Part shown: positions 32,816-43,720 of the stretch, piece after piece
Numbering within the stretch: position 1 is the first letter of the stretch
How the letters are laid out: each line of letters opens with the position of its first letter
Source of the DNA: Hemileia vastatrix
Lineage: Eukaryota; Basidiomycota; Pucciniomycetes; Pucciniales; Zaghouaniaceae
DNA length: 64,000 nucleotides
Direction: 5' to 3'
Assembly (NCBI GenBank): GCA_030280995.1
Contig: JASXTE010000007.1
Span: 7,059,501-7,123,500 of the forward strand
Made by a program: the position numbers and the translations under genes
Notes under the pieces: generated by a model
The model's database searches: none
What the model was told of the DNA's origin: nothing
What the model saw: only the letters and a program-made list of their open reading frames with translations

Positions 32816-35800
32816 GTTTTAATAATGAGATAGGTAAAACTGAATCTTTCCTATCATATGGGGCATATAATATAAATTTCACAGAATTATTACCAACCAT
32901 TTTATTAACTACAAAAGGTCCCACACAAGGATCCTTTAATTTAACATTACCTTGTAAGTTAAAATGTAGTGTTGAAAAAAGGACTTCACCTCCTTTTTTG
33001 AATTCAAAGTCTTTATGAGATTTATCCCAACTTTTCTTTTCATATTAAAATACTTTTTGAATACATTCTTCTGCATGCTTTCTACACATTTGTTGCATAT
33101 GAATAAAAGATTTAGTACCAGGGTGTACATCTAACCTTGGTTATTTGTTTAAATGATTTGCTGGGGTATTTGGTACATATCCCAACCTGAGTTCAAATGG
33201 TTTTTTCTCTGTTACATAATGATTTGTGCTATTATAAGTAAATTCAAGTCCAGGAATTAATTTAACCCAGTCATGTGTGAATTTCTCATTGTATTTATAT
33301 TCTAATCCAAAGGCACAATATCTTCTGATCATATCTTCCAGAGTCTGTATCATTCTCTCAGCCAGTCCATACATTTGTGGATGGTGTGATGTAGATAATT
33401 TTAATTGACAACCTGATACTTCCATTAAATATTTCCAGAGCTCTGAAGTAAATTTATGGTCTCTGTCAGAGATTTTGGCTTTGGGGAACCCAGCAATATT
33501 CACCAGTTGAGTCCATCATATCAATGCCAAGTCTTTTTGCAGATAACTCTTTATGAGTGTGAATAAACTTACACATTTTTGTTAGTCTATCCATAGTTAC
33601 CCAGCAAGAATTCAAGCTTTCTTTTCCTGCTAAAGGAAAGCCAGTTACATAGTCCATGTTTATAATTTCTCATGGAGCCTTTGGCTTCTCTATTTGTTGC
33701 AACAACCCAGCTCTTTTCCCAGTTAATCTTTTAGATTTTTGTCAAGAGTCACATGTTTCAATGTATTTTTGTACAACTTCTTTCATGTTTAACAACCAGG
33801 CTGTGTTTTTAACTCTAGTTAATGTTCTGTTAAAATCAAAATGACCAGCTAAGAGGTCATCATGGAAAGTACTTAACATTAACTCTTTCATAGATGGAGT
33901 TATACCTATTATATTACTTAGCTTTTTCCTGTAATATATTTATCCATCTTCAATAGACAGTTTACCTCTTTCCAATGCATTTTTATACTTTGGAGGTAAA
34001 GTATAATTAATGCACTCATTGAGGCATTTGTTGGATCATTTAGGATAGTTGATAATTTAGACAAATCTTTATCAGATGCATAATTTTTTAATATTTTTTG
34101 CATGAATTCTTCCTCAAAATCCACTATATAAATTCCAAATATATGTATTACCTCATTTTCAGGCACATAAGCTGGGTTTTCGGTATTGTTTGTCAAAGGG
34201 CTTCTGGATAATAAATCCACATTAGAATGCAATGTTCCTTCTCTGTGAATGATTGAACTTCTTCCTCTTTACTCTTTTACAGCTTGTTTCTATCTTAAAA
34301 TGGGCCTATTAGGTGTTTTCATGCTTATTAATGATTTTACTGCACTGAAATCTGTTATTAATTCAAACTTCTGGTCTTCCAGATAGCAATGAAGGTTCTA
34401 CAGGGCTCAAAAAATGGCTAAAAATTCCAGTTGGGTGGAACCATACCTTAACCCAGTATTTCTCAAGTTTCTGTATATATAACAGATAACTACTTCAGAT
34501 AATTTACCATTTATTATCTGTTTTTTCTGCAAAGTTTTTATCAGTATACAATATAAAAGGTAGGTTAAAATCTGGCAGTCCGGATATTGGAGCTGATATT
34601 AAACATTCCTTTTATTTATCAAAGTTGTGTTGTCCTTCATTATTAAAAATGAAAGCCTCATTTTTCCTGAGTAATCTTTTTAAAGGAGCTGCTATAGATT
34701 GGTAGTTTTTTATATACTACCTATAATATCCACACATACCTAGAAAGCTTTGAAAATCTTTCACAATTTTAGGTATACTAATTTTTCTTATTGCTTCCAC
34801 TTAATTCTGGTGAACACAAATTTGTAATCCAGATACAACATTTCCAAGTACTTTCAAGGATTGAAATCCAAACTTACATTTCTTTAATTCAGTTGTCATA
34901 TTAATTTCATCCATTTTTTGAAATACTCTTCTCAGGTGATTTAAATGCTCATCATATGTTTTGAAAACACTATGATGTCATCAATGTAATATAAAATCCA
35001 TCCTTTAAACATTTCCTGATAAAAAACACTATCCATCAATTTTTGGAAGACTGAAAGGGAATTTTTTGGGCCAAAAGGCATTCTTGCATATTTATATATC
35101 CCCATGTGTGTGGTTATGAGTGAGAACTTCTGAGAATTCTTTTCCACAGGAAACTGGTGGTAACCGTTGTTTCCATCCAGACAGGAAATATATTTTGACC
35201 CATGTAAGGTAGCACGGATAGAAGCTATCCTCGGAATATAGTCAATATCATTCAAAGTGAACGTATTTAAAGCTCTGTAATCACCACATATTCTTTCTTT
35301 ATCTTTTTTATAAGAGATTAAAACTGGTGAAATAACACAATACTTAGGTGTTGTGACTAATTTTTCTAAAATACCCATTTCTAAAAACATCTTAATGTTG
35401 TCTTCAAAGTCTTTCCTTCTTGCAGGAGAAGCTGGGTAAGGTTTCTTTTTAAGCTTCCAGGAATATTTTCCAAATTACAACTTAAAGAGATTTTTATCTA
35501 ATGGTCTTTGACCAATACTAATTCATTTGAACCATGAGCATATTCCATAGCATAAAATTTTATTAATATAAAAATATTGTTTTCTTCAATTTTTGAGAGT
35601 TGAGGACTGAAAGTGGATTTTTGGATTTCATTCTCCAATTCTACCACTTCAGAGGTGGTTCTTCCACCTTTCAGTTTTTCTTCTTTAGAGGCAATTGAAT
35701 AGATTTATTTTTCAGGGAAAATCATGAATTTTCTTTTTTTATTTATTCCTATAGTGAAGAAACAATTTTCAGGATCTATTTTAATGCCAAATTTAGTCAA

Positions 35801-35844
35801 TAAGTCATTTCCAATAATAAACCAATCACTACAATTATTATTAT
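32816..35844 (-). pseudogene. RT-D pol (integrase, RNase H, RT, protease remnant)
   Basis: Highly decayed minus-strand chromovirus pol. Integrase: Asp in MDYVTGFPLAG (33657), Asp in SDRDHKFTSELW, Glu in YGLAERMIQTLED (33503-33141), but the protein is split across frames. RNase H remnant about 34620-34240. RT 35390-34941 with YCVISPVLISYKKDKERICG, FLDGNNGYHQ-like sequence and YIDDIIVFS. Linker and protease-end remnants to 35844, where RT-E interrupts. Many stops and several shifts. Sequence is closer to RT-F than to RT-B/C. The gag and 5' LTR of RT-D are not found to the right of RT-E. Confidence 0.88.
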
Positions 35845-36645
35845 TGTCAGCCAGGCTGCTAGACTTACCCAGTAAAATAATTAATTATTTACTGGGATGA
35901 AGCCACACCTTTTATTTTTTTATTCATTATAATATATTTACTGTAAATTTATTTGTAATAAATTAACTAGTTAAAAAAAAGTAAAATTAGTAAATAATTA
36001 AAATTAATATTAATTTTCCCTTATATTTTTATTTCTTAACACCGTGCTCAATCACAGGTTAAGAGAAATTAAATTTAATATTAAAAAAAATTAATATTGA
36101 AATAAAATTTAATATTAAACATAAAAATAAATCAATACAAGAAATTCAAATTACTTATTTAAAAATTACACTTACAGTAATTTTTAAATAAATCAATTCA
36201 TTTCTGACATTTAAAGTAAATACACATTTTAAACACCTTCTTTCTAGAACAATCTTATTATTTAAAAATATTCTTCTGGAATATTCATTTTCTTCTCTCA
36301 TACTCATATATATTGGATTTTTACCTCCGGGCTTTTTCTCTCTTTTGCCTATATAAGGCCTCCCTTTTCTGGTTGTTTTGGACACCTATTACTTACTTAT
36401 TATTTTATCAAAATAAAAACTAGAATCAAATATTTATTACTATTACTTATTGTTTTTAGTATTTACTAACACATAATCGTAAATCATTAAATATAATAAT
36501 ATTTATAAATTTTTACCTCTTTAATTTGAGTAAACTAAAAGAAGAGGTAAATTATATTTACCTTGACTTTGAAACCTTCAAAACCCACCTATCACCGCTG
36601 TTGGACCTCTGTTAAAATCTTCTAGATCATCAGGACCCTTTGACA
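35845..36645 (+). mobile_element. RT-E 5' LTR
   Basis: 801 bp, starts TGTCAGCCAGGCTGCTAGAC and ends CCCTTTGACA. It has the CCTATATAAGG promoter candidate (36348-36358), the shared ACACCGTGCTCA motif and a 29-bp near-perfect palindrome centred on AATTAATT (35868-35896). CTTGATTCCCTTTCC follows as primer-site candidate. No 3' LTR is in the window, so the target duplication cannot be checked. Confidence 0.8.
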
Positions 36646-36906
36646 CTTGATTCCCTTTCCATATCATTGATGGCGCATCAATATCTTGAAGCTGGCAACT
36701 GAGGGATCATCAACAATGATGTACCAGTAGGACAAGTAGACGGCAAAAACAACAAACGTCATTGACCACATGCCTTTTTTTTTGCTGTGACTGGAAATCA
36801 AACCACGCTAAAAAATTTAGGTTCATATAATGGCAATATTCATATATATTTGTGGGTCATTTTGAACATTTCATTGTCGAAATATATCTTTTTTACTCAG
36901 CACTCT

Positions 36907-37421
36907 GTAAGTGGCATTAACTTGCTCATTTTACAGGGGGAAGTGCCTGGTAAATAAAATATTTTTTTTTCTAGTTGACCAAGATAGAACCATATTGTTC
37001 ATAGTCCTTGAAGTGATATAAAAAATTAAATTAATTTTATTAATTTTTTTTTAATTATTTCAGTTGACATTAAGTCCTGATAATTAGTATTATTTTAAGT
37101 TGAAATTAAGTCCTGGTAATTAAATTATTCAGTTGACTTCTAGTACTGATAATTATAAACATATACATTACTAATTAATAAATTATTTTGTTATTTCAGT
37201 TGATCTATTTTTTAATCCTGGTTATAAAATTATTTTAATTAATAAAAAGTTTGATTATTATTTCAGTTAATTTCTTGTCCTGAAAAGAATTATATTTTAA
37301 TTATTCCAGTTGATTACAAAATCCTGATAATTACTTAAATAATAATAATAAGAATTCCTTATTTTTATTAAAATAAAGTTAAAATAATAACTGATTAAAT
37401 TTTAATATTTCTTTCTCCCAG
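36907..37421 (+). other. RT-E predicted 5'-leader intron with repeat array
   Basis: Donor GTAAGTGGCATTAAC (36907), CTGAT branch-like site near 37391, acceptor TTCTTTCTCCCAG (37421), 18 nt before the gag ATG. Six CAGTTGA...GTCCTG-type units lie inside (37062, 37099, 37130, 37198, 37264, 37308). Length 515 nt. Confidence 0.55.
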
Positions 37422-37439
37422 TTCAGGTTAATTACAACT

Positions 37440-38090
37440 ATGACTGATCAAGGTGCTTCTGCTGGCCGTGATGAGGAGCTGGGTTTAATTGATTATGATA
37501 AATCTTCTTCTGTAAGTTCTCCTTTGACTACAAAACTGGCTCAAATTAATCAATTACTAGACCAATCAGGATGTGGAAATGCAGGAGATGGAGATATTAG
37601 TGGAGACAACTGCTCAAGATCAAAAGCCTTCTATCAACCCCCCAGAAGAGCTTCCAAAAGGCTTCAAAATAAAAAAGATGCCCTTGAATCAGCAAGTCAA
37701 AAATCTCTCCACTCACATCATGGAGTTGAGGTCAGAAAACCTCAAGCTGAGGTAAAAAACAGACTGTCTAGAAGACAAAGTAAGAAAAATAGAGTCCTTC
37801 CTTTAAGAGAAGAGGAAAACTCCTCCTCCCTTAAAATCCCTTCCACAATTGGCCCATTAGGAACAATAAAAGGTGGAAGTCTTAGAGTGGCAGTGGGATC
37901 GGCTAAAAACCCAGTGGGATTATCTTTTCCAACAACAACAGCAACAAGTACCTCAGGCAGGTCCTTCAAGAACTAATCAGTTCGACCCCACACCTCCTCA
38001 ACCCTATCAAGGAGGAAGAAAAAGAAAAAAAATCACATTCAATTCTTGCCCAAGCCATGGTAAGCCCCTCTATTCACCAAGAAATATTTG
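37440..38090 (+). pseudogene. RT-E gag N-terminus (ORF-A), truncated
   Basis: ATG at 37440 begins MTDQGASAGRDEELGLIDYD. 178 codons are open to a TAA at 37974-37976, through the same basic, Ser/Arg-rich overlap region as in RT-B and RT-C (QPPRRASKRLQNKKDA). Coding similarity stops at about 38090 at a MITE fragment, and no capsid or pol follows. RT-E is therefore a 5' fragment. Confidence 0.75.
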
Positions 38091-38106
38091 GGGGGGGACT
38101 TGCTAG
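37579..38106 (+). pseudogene. RT-E ORF-B (overlapping accessory frame)
   Basis: ATG 139 nt after the gag ATG in the +1 frame. MEILVETTAQDQKPS, PEELPKGFKIKKMPL and QQVKNLSTHIMELRSENLKL are almost identical to RT-B and RT-C. Two in-frame TAA codons (one at 37753-37755, the next about 50 nt on) interrupt the coiled coil. After them EWQWDRLKTQWDYLFQQ and PTPPQPYQGGRKRKK are preserved in the same frame. A conserved GGTAAG lies at 38059-38064. Confidence 0.6.
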
Positions 38107-38235
38107 CAAGTCCTCAACTTGAATATAGATGGAACACAGATGGAAGTCAGACTGAACCTATAATGAATTGATACTGAAATTTACTTTGAACTCATATTGA
38201 GCTCTTAACCAAGGATGAATGATACTGTGCGGAAA
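38092..38235. mobile_element. MITE fragment (copy 3)
   Basis: Begins with a G-run and the perfect palindrome GGACTTGCTAGCAAGTCC (38096-38113), then TCAACTTGAATATAGATGG, matching the inverted right end of the 258-bp MITE. Similarity fades by about 38235 and the other end is missing. Confidence 0.65.
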
Positions 38236-38239
38236 TAAT

Positions 38240-39390
38240 ATTCAGAGTTTAATAAAAATTAATAGAAATACAAAGTTGGGGAGCTTAAGAATCTAATAAA
38301 TCCACAGTATTTTTTAATAAAACACAATTTAAATATTATTTTGAATATCACTTTATCAGTAAAAAGACTGAAAATCATAGCACTAATTAAAAATTTATTA
38401 ATTCTAAGCTTTCTAATGAGTTCATTAACTTTTTGAGAAGAAATATAAAATCATATATGTGGCTCTTTTTGTTGAAAACTCTTTTTAACCCATAATTTGA
38501 AGATTTGGTTTTTAATTTTAATCCATATGTCCTTATTCTTTATTTAATATATTTTTTTTATTTTTCATTCTATATAATTATTTTCAATTCAGTTGAGTAA
38601 TCCAAAAAAAATATTGAACCATCAAATCTCTTATATTTTTACTTCTAGAATACCATTAAACCATATATAACTAAACAAAAAGAATTATCAATGTGTTTTC
38701 TCAATCTCTGACTAAATGAAGTACTCTAATAAATTCCTTATACTCAACACTAATTTTTGAGAAAAAATTTGATTATAATTCTTTAAAAATGTATATCTCT
38801 TATAATAGTAGATTTTAAGCCGGCTTTTGAAATTTTCAAATGCAAGTCAATGATTAAAATCAAAATGAAATTCATTTTTGAACTTTTATTTGTTCTATTT
38901 ATTCTTCAAATACTAAGTATTTTTTCAATCAGCATTTAGTTAACATAATAAATATATGAGATTCCAGAACTTTTCATGATTTAGTTCATTAAAATTCTAT
39001 GAAAGTATTTTCAGTTGGTGAGTGATTTCATGAGTTAAAATAATTAATCACTACTCAATAAATTTTCAATATGAATAACTGAAATTATAACTAGGAGTAA
39101 AATTTTAAAGATAAAATACAAAAAAAAGCATAAAATTCTTTAAATTTAATATTAATGCTTAAGTCTTCTTCAATGATATATGGTGTGATAATTGCTATGT
39201 CCACCTAGGAATAAGCACCATAGATTTTCAAAAGTGGTCTCATGTCAAAAAATGTGGTTCAGGTCAAATTTCAGAGTAAATTATTGTGCAAGAACTGAAC
39301 TTAATAGGTAGAAGTGGTAATTTTTCATCATTATATTAGTTGCTCATTGAATAACTACCATATTATAATTATATTTTAAAAAAGACACAA
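38240..39390. other. Interval without recognisable gene
   Basis: AT-rich sequence with stops in all frames. No LTR, TIR or RNA feature was recognised here. Confidence 0.4.
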
Positions 39391-39731
39391 TAGGGGGTGT
39401 CAGTTCTGGAAAATCCGCACTTAACTTAAGTGCGTATTTCAAACCAAATGAGCACTTACAAATCAGCACTTAAATTTTGCAAAAAAGTCACTTATTTCAA
39501 AAAAGGGTGTCAGTTATGACCTCAAATCAGCACTTTTTTTCCGTTTTTTTCACAACCACATGTTAGCCACAACATCCCTGTCACATGTGACACACTGACC
39601 TTCCATGCTCCCTACCCATCAATCCTCGGCACACACCCCTTCCTAACCTTTTCAACATTTTATTATAACATTTTGACCAGGCATGTTTACATTCTTTTTT
39701 ACTTATTTCTTCTACCTCTTAATCTCTTTTC

Positions 39732-40430
39732 TTGTTATGTACCAGTTTTATAATGCCTCTCAGAAATTCCAAATCTCAAAAGGTAACTCAAAAATATGCT
39801 TCGTCACAAAAGTCTCCTTGTAAAGCAAGCCCCACACCTGAAAAATCAAAGTCAGGTAAGCTAAAAAAGGATGATTATCTCATAATAATCAACTTCCTTA
39901 AAATAAAATCAAACTATGATGCATTTTTTGGATGTAAAAAGTCCACCTTCATCAAAGGTCAATGGCTTCTTGTTGATGGAAAATGAAGTAAATAAGAGAA
40001 CAAAAGGGAGAATCAACATCAATCCTAAGAAAATGAAGGAGACGTTCAAAAGTTATCAATCAAAATATAAAAAGGCTCATTTTTCTTCCACTTCCACTGG
40101 CTTTGGTGTTGATTATAATGATTTGGAGAATGATATTACTACTGTTTGTGAAAATCTCAATGTCATGTGTCCTTTCTATAAGGATATGGATATGCTTTTT
40201 GGCTCCCAAAATGATGCCAACCCTTGTTTTCTACATGATACTACTAAGTAAATACCCTCTGAATCTCAACCATTCAATAATCCTCCTAACACACCTGTAC
40301 TTCAACAACATTGATCCCCTGAAGCCCCTCACCATAGTTCAGCTGAAGATGATCCCAACTATCAAGCAGAAAAATTATTTTGGAGCAAATCTGAGTCCTC
40401 AGAGCCCCAATTCTTAGATGTATGTTTACT
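39732..40430 (+). pseudogene. Myb/SANT-like protein gene, N-terminal part
   Basis: Frame one (from 39732; the ATG of MPLRNSKSQK is at about 39753) reads a Lys/Ser-rich start, then LKKDDYLIIINFLKIKSNYD and FFG. A shift near 39955 moves to the frame of NEVNKRTKGRININPKKMKE, then YQSKYKKAH, STGFGVDYNDLEND and MCPFYKDMDMLFGSQNDANP, ending at TAA 40249-40251. The same frame continues with a second stop to SESSEPQFLD, where GTATGT suggests a donor near 40429. The pattern resembles fungal Myb/SANT-like proteins that accompany transposons; that assignment is from memory of the family pattern. A plausible C-terminal part lies outside the TIRs at 42180-42723. Confidence 0.5.
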
Positions 40431-40544
40431 TTTTCTTTTTTCATAAATTCTTTTCTAAATTGCTTATTCTATATTTTATGTTCTCCTCCATAATATGAAA
40501 CCTGTACAATTTGCATATATAAATAGAGCTAAGTCAACAAAAAT

Positions 40545-41110
40545 CTATATCTGTTGTGAAATTTTGGCAATACCCTTTCTTGAGTTTTTATTGAGTTAAG
40601 GAGTGGGTGTCACCAAAAATTTTCCAAGTCATTAATTTTGCATTTCAGATTTGAAAATTTGGCAATACCCTCCCCTGCATTTTATTGAAGTAAGGCATTC
40701 AAGTTACCAAAATTTAAAATAATTACATAAATTAATAAATAAATAAAAATAATATGTCAAATTTATTAGTTTTAAATTAGTGACAATTACTCATTCCAAA
40801 ATGCAGATCAAGTATAGAAACTAATTTTGGGACTATCCACAGGTATAGACTAGAAGAACCCCATGATACAATTTAATATTGTCATGATTATCATTTATAC
40901 AACACAAAGGTTTTTGGCCCATTACTTTAGTTTATTAAATTGAAATTTCAGATTTAGTTATTAAAAATAGATGAAAGAATAGTAAATATTTAATGACTTT
41001 ACAAATCCCAATACTTTTTTGATCTACCTAAAGTTTTATTAAATTTATTAATTTTACCATTTTTCATTACCTTTTTGATTTTTTGGATTAACTTTTGACT
41101 GATCTGAAAC
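40545..41110. repeat. Direct repeat copy A (partner 42940-43505)
   Basis: About 560 bp in the same orientation as 42940-43505, sharing TTGGCAATACCCTCCCCT, AAGCAGATCAAGT and CACAGGTATA, with a two-unit internal repeat (TTGGCAATACCCT... twice). Copy A lies inside the TIR element and copy B outside. Confidence 0.7.
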
Positions 41111-42179
41111 AAGCACCCAAAATGTGTGAATTCTTGACAGGACTAAAAACCTGGAAGTGCTTTCATTTTTTAATGATTATCATGAGAATAGTTCCAAAAG
41201 ATTATGAAGAAGATAAAGATGAAGATAGAGGTATAAGGGCCGAAACAGAAGAAACAGACATTTTTTTATGCAAAAAATTTTTACTGGTCAAAAAAAACCC
41301 AAAAATACTATTTAAAAATTAAACAAAGCTCACATAATTTTAAATAAATGACCTTAAAAATTTTTCACAAAAAACTAATAAGAGTAATTATTACTTCAAT
41401 TGAAACTGAGGAATATTTTTATAAAATTCTGCAAAAAAATATAATAAAATAAAATAACAAATGTTCTAATACATATCTGTAAAGTTTATTTTAGGCAGTT
41501 GGAAGTGGGTGTAACAGGTAGGTAATGAAAAAGTGAAGGTGGATGCATAGGTATGGTCATTTCATTTCTGTTAAATTTTTAGAGGTTTTTAAATAGCCAG
41601 GCCAAAGGAAGGCCAGGCAGGCAGCAAATCTTCCTGGATGTTGTTTGAGGTGGAGGTGGGTATAGTCCAAAAGACACCATGGCCAGGAAGAAAAGCTCTC
41701 TGGCTTTAATTTGAGGTGGAGTTGGGGGGGGGCAGAAAAAAGCCAGCCAGTTATAAGAGGCCAAGGGGATGGGGGAAAAATTACCAAGCCAAGGAGGGAT
41801 GAAGAGTTGGATGGAGAGAAAAAAAATTTAATTTTACCTTGAAAATGAAAAACAAAACAAATTTCCAGAAAAATGAGATAAAAATATTAGCCAAAAAGTA
41901 AGTGGACTATACATATTTCTACCCACTCTAAAATGCTTTGAGTTGTGAAGGTTTATGCTGCAGAGTGTTGCATATCAATGGGATGATGGTGAAAAATCAG
42001 TAAAATGGGCTGTATGGTGAAAGTAGCACTTTTTATTGAGAAGGTGCAAATTTTAGTGAAATAAGTGATTTATTTCACTGTTTAAGTCCACCAGTGTTGG
42101 GGATGGTTTGTTTCAGAAATCTGCACTTAGGTAAGTGCAGATTTTCAAGAACTGGCATCCCCTAATATACCAAATTCCT

Positions 42180-42723
42180 CCAGAAAAAAGCAAAGACATT
42201 CAGATAATCTAAATCTCAGTGGTCAAAGAAAACAAAAAAGAGATATTACTTCACAAACCCCTATTTCTTCTATCAAAGATTTTTTAGAGTAATGTGATTC
42301 TGGTAATTGATAGGATACCTCTTAAATTTTTAGTATAATTTTGTTTCATTTTTGGTTAATATTTATTAACACCCTAGGTAAAGTTGAAACTGAATGAGAG
42401 ACTCTTAACTCTCAAAAGCAAAAATAAGGCCTTTCTTTACAGAGGTATTATAGGGGATAATAATTGGAAGAGAGAAAATATGAGCTTTCTTCAGAGAGGG
42501 ATGATAGGGAGCAAGACTTGGAGGAGAAGAGGTTCAAGCTAACTTTAAGTATTTAAAAATCAAAGATAGAGGGAAAAGATTTTGAGTAAATTTTCTTGCT
42601 AGATCAGATGAAACTCAAATATAAACTTGAATTTTATTCCAAAAAGAAAGTTTTCATGATAGAATATGTTGAAACTAATAAATCTATTGATGAAATTGAA
42701 CGCTTAATGAAAATTTTTGATTG
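42180..42723 (+). pseudogene. Probable C-terminal part of a Myb/SANT-like gene
   Basis: Open stretches separated by stops read KKQRHSDNLNLSGQRKQKRD, then REQDLEEKRFKLTL, then KLKYKLEFYSKKKVFMIEYV and IDEIERLMKIF with a TGA at about 42721. This Arg/Lys/Glu-rich helix ending in a short IERLMK motif is what I would expect after the Myb-like domain at 39.7-40.4 kb. It lies outside the right TIR, so it is either a second element copy or the original 3' exon split by an insertion. Confidence 0.4.
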
Positions 42724-42939
42724 ATTGCTAGTTTTTTTTATTTCCCATTTAATTTTTTTATAATTTTTGGACATGAAAGTATTTCATAACTTTCCATATT
42801 AAAATTCATTTAGAATCGTCCTAATGGAAATTTTGACACACTATTTTTTACTCCCTTGTGTTTTCTTATTAAATTTTTCAAATTCACAAATCAAGTCAAT
42901 AAATTTGCTTTTCTAAATAGAGATAATTCAACAAAATTT

Positions 42940-43505
42940 TGTATCTTTTTTGGAAATTTTGCAATAACCCCCCCCCCTTGCTTCTTATTTAATTAAAGGG
43001 TGGGTATCACCAAAAAATTTTGAAGCCATCAATTTTGCATGTCTGATTTGAAAACTTGGCAATACCCTCCCCTAAATTTTTATTAAAGTAAGGGGTGAAA
43101 ATCACCAAAATTTAATATAATTACATAAATTAATTAATAAATTACTAATATATGTCAATTTCCCTAGTTTTTAAGTAATAAAAACTCCTCAAGCCAAAAA
43201 GCAGATCAAGTCTAGAAACAGAAGTTTGGGACTTTTCACAGGTATAAGCAAGAAGAATCCCATGAAAAAAATTAATGTTTTACTGATTACCTTTTATACA
43301 ACACAAGGTTCTTGGACCATTACTTTAGTTTAAAAATTGAAATATTAGAATTTATTAAAAATTTTTGAAAGAATAATAAATATTTAGTGACTCTACTAAT
43401 CCCCATACTTTTTTTATCTACCTAAAGTTTTTTTAGATTTATTACTTTTACCTTGTTCATTTGTTGAATTAACTTTGAATTATCTGAAAATAGCAGCCAA
43501 AATTA
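42940..43505. repeat. Direct repeat copy B
   Basis: Partner of 40545-41110. It follows the Myb-like C-terminal remnant, which suggests it is the 3' flank of a second copy of the same element. Confidence 0.7.
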
Positions 43506-43639
43506 TTTAAGGGTTAGACATATGAAAATGGTAAGAAAACAAAAAATAAACACACCTTGATGAAATGGTAGACTAATGAGTAAAGAGAAAGGTAGTTGGA
43601 GGAATCTTGAAGAATAAATGCATGATGTAAGAATTATGA

Positions 43640-43720
43640 AATAAATAAAAGTGAAATTGGGAAAAAAAGGCTCAACTTCAAAGTTCCATATCTCAGAAAG
43701 TTCTGAACCAAGTTAAAAAC
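43640..43720. repeat. Tandem repeat interrupted by RT-F, left part
   Basis: AAATAAATAAAAGTGAAATTGGG followed by CTCAACTTCAAAGTTCC recurs at 52796 and 52976. RT-F is inserted inside the first unit. Confidence 0.65.

Larger units (their letters stand above)
39393..42162. mobile_element. TIR-flanked DNA element (2.77 kb)
   Basis: Inverted ends of about 47 bp match at roughly 40 positions. Left: GGGGGTGTCAGTTCTGG, then ATCCGCACTTAA. Right (minus strand): GGGGATGCCAGTTCTTG, then ATCTGCACTTA. Each contains its own palindrome around GCACTTA/TAAGTGC. TA flanks both sides (39391-39392, 42163-42164). It carries a broken Myb/SANT-like gene and no visible transposase. A Myb-like partner gene suggests PIF/Harbinger, while a TA flank would suit Tc1/mariner; class unresolved. 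Bases 41100-42100 hold only short low-complexity frames and an imperfect Gly/purine-rich duplication (41630-41770). Confidence 0.6.
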
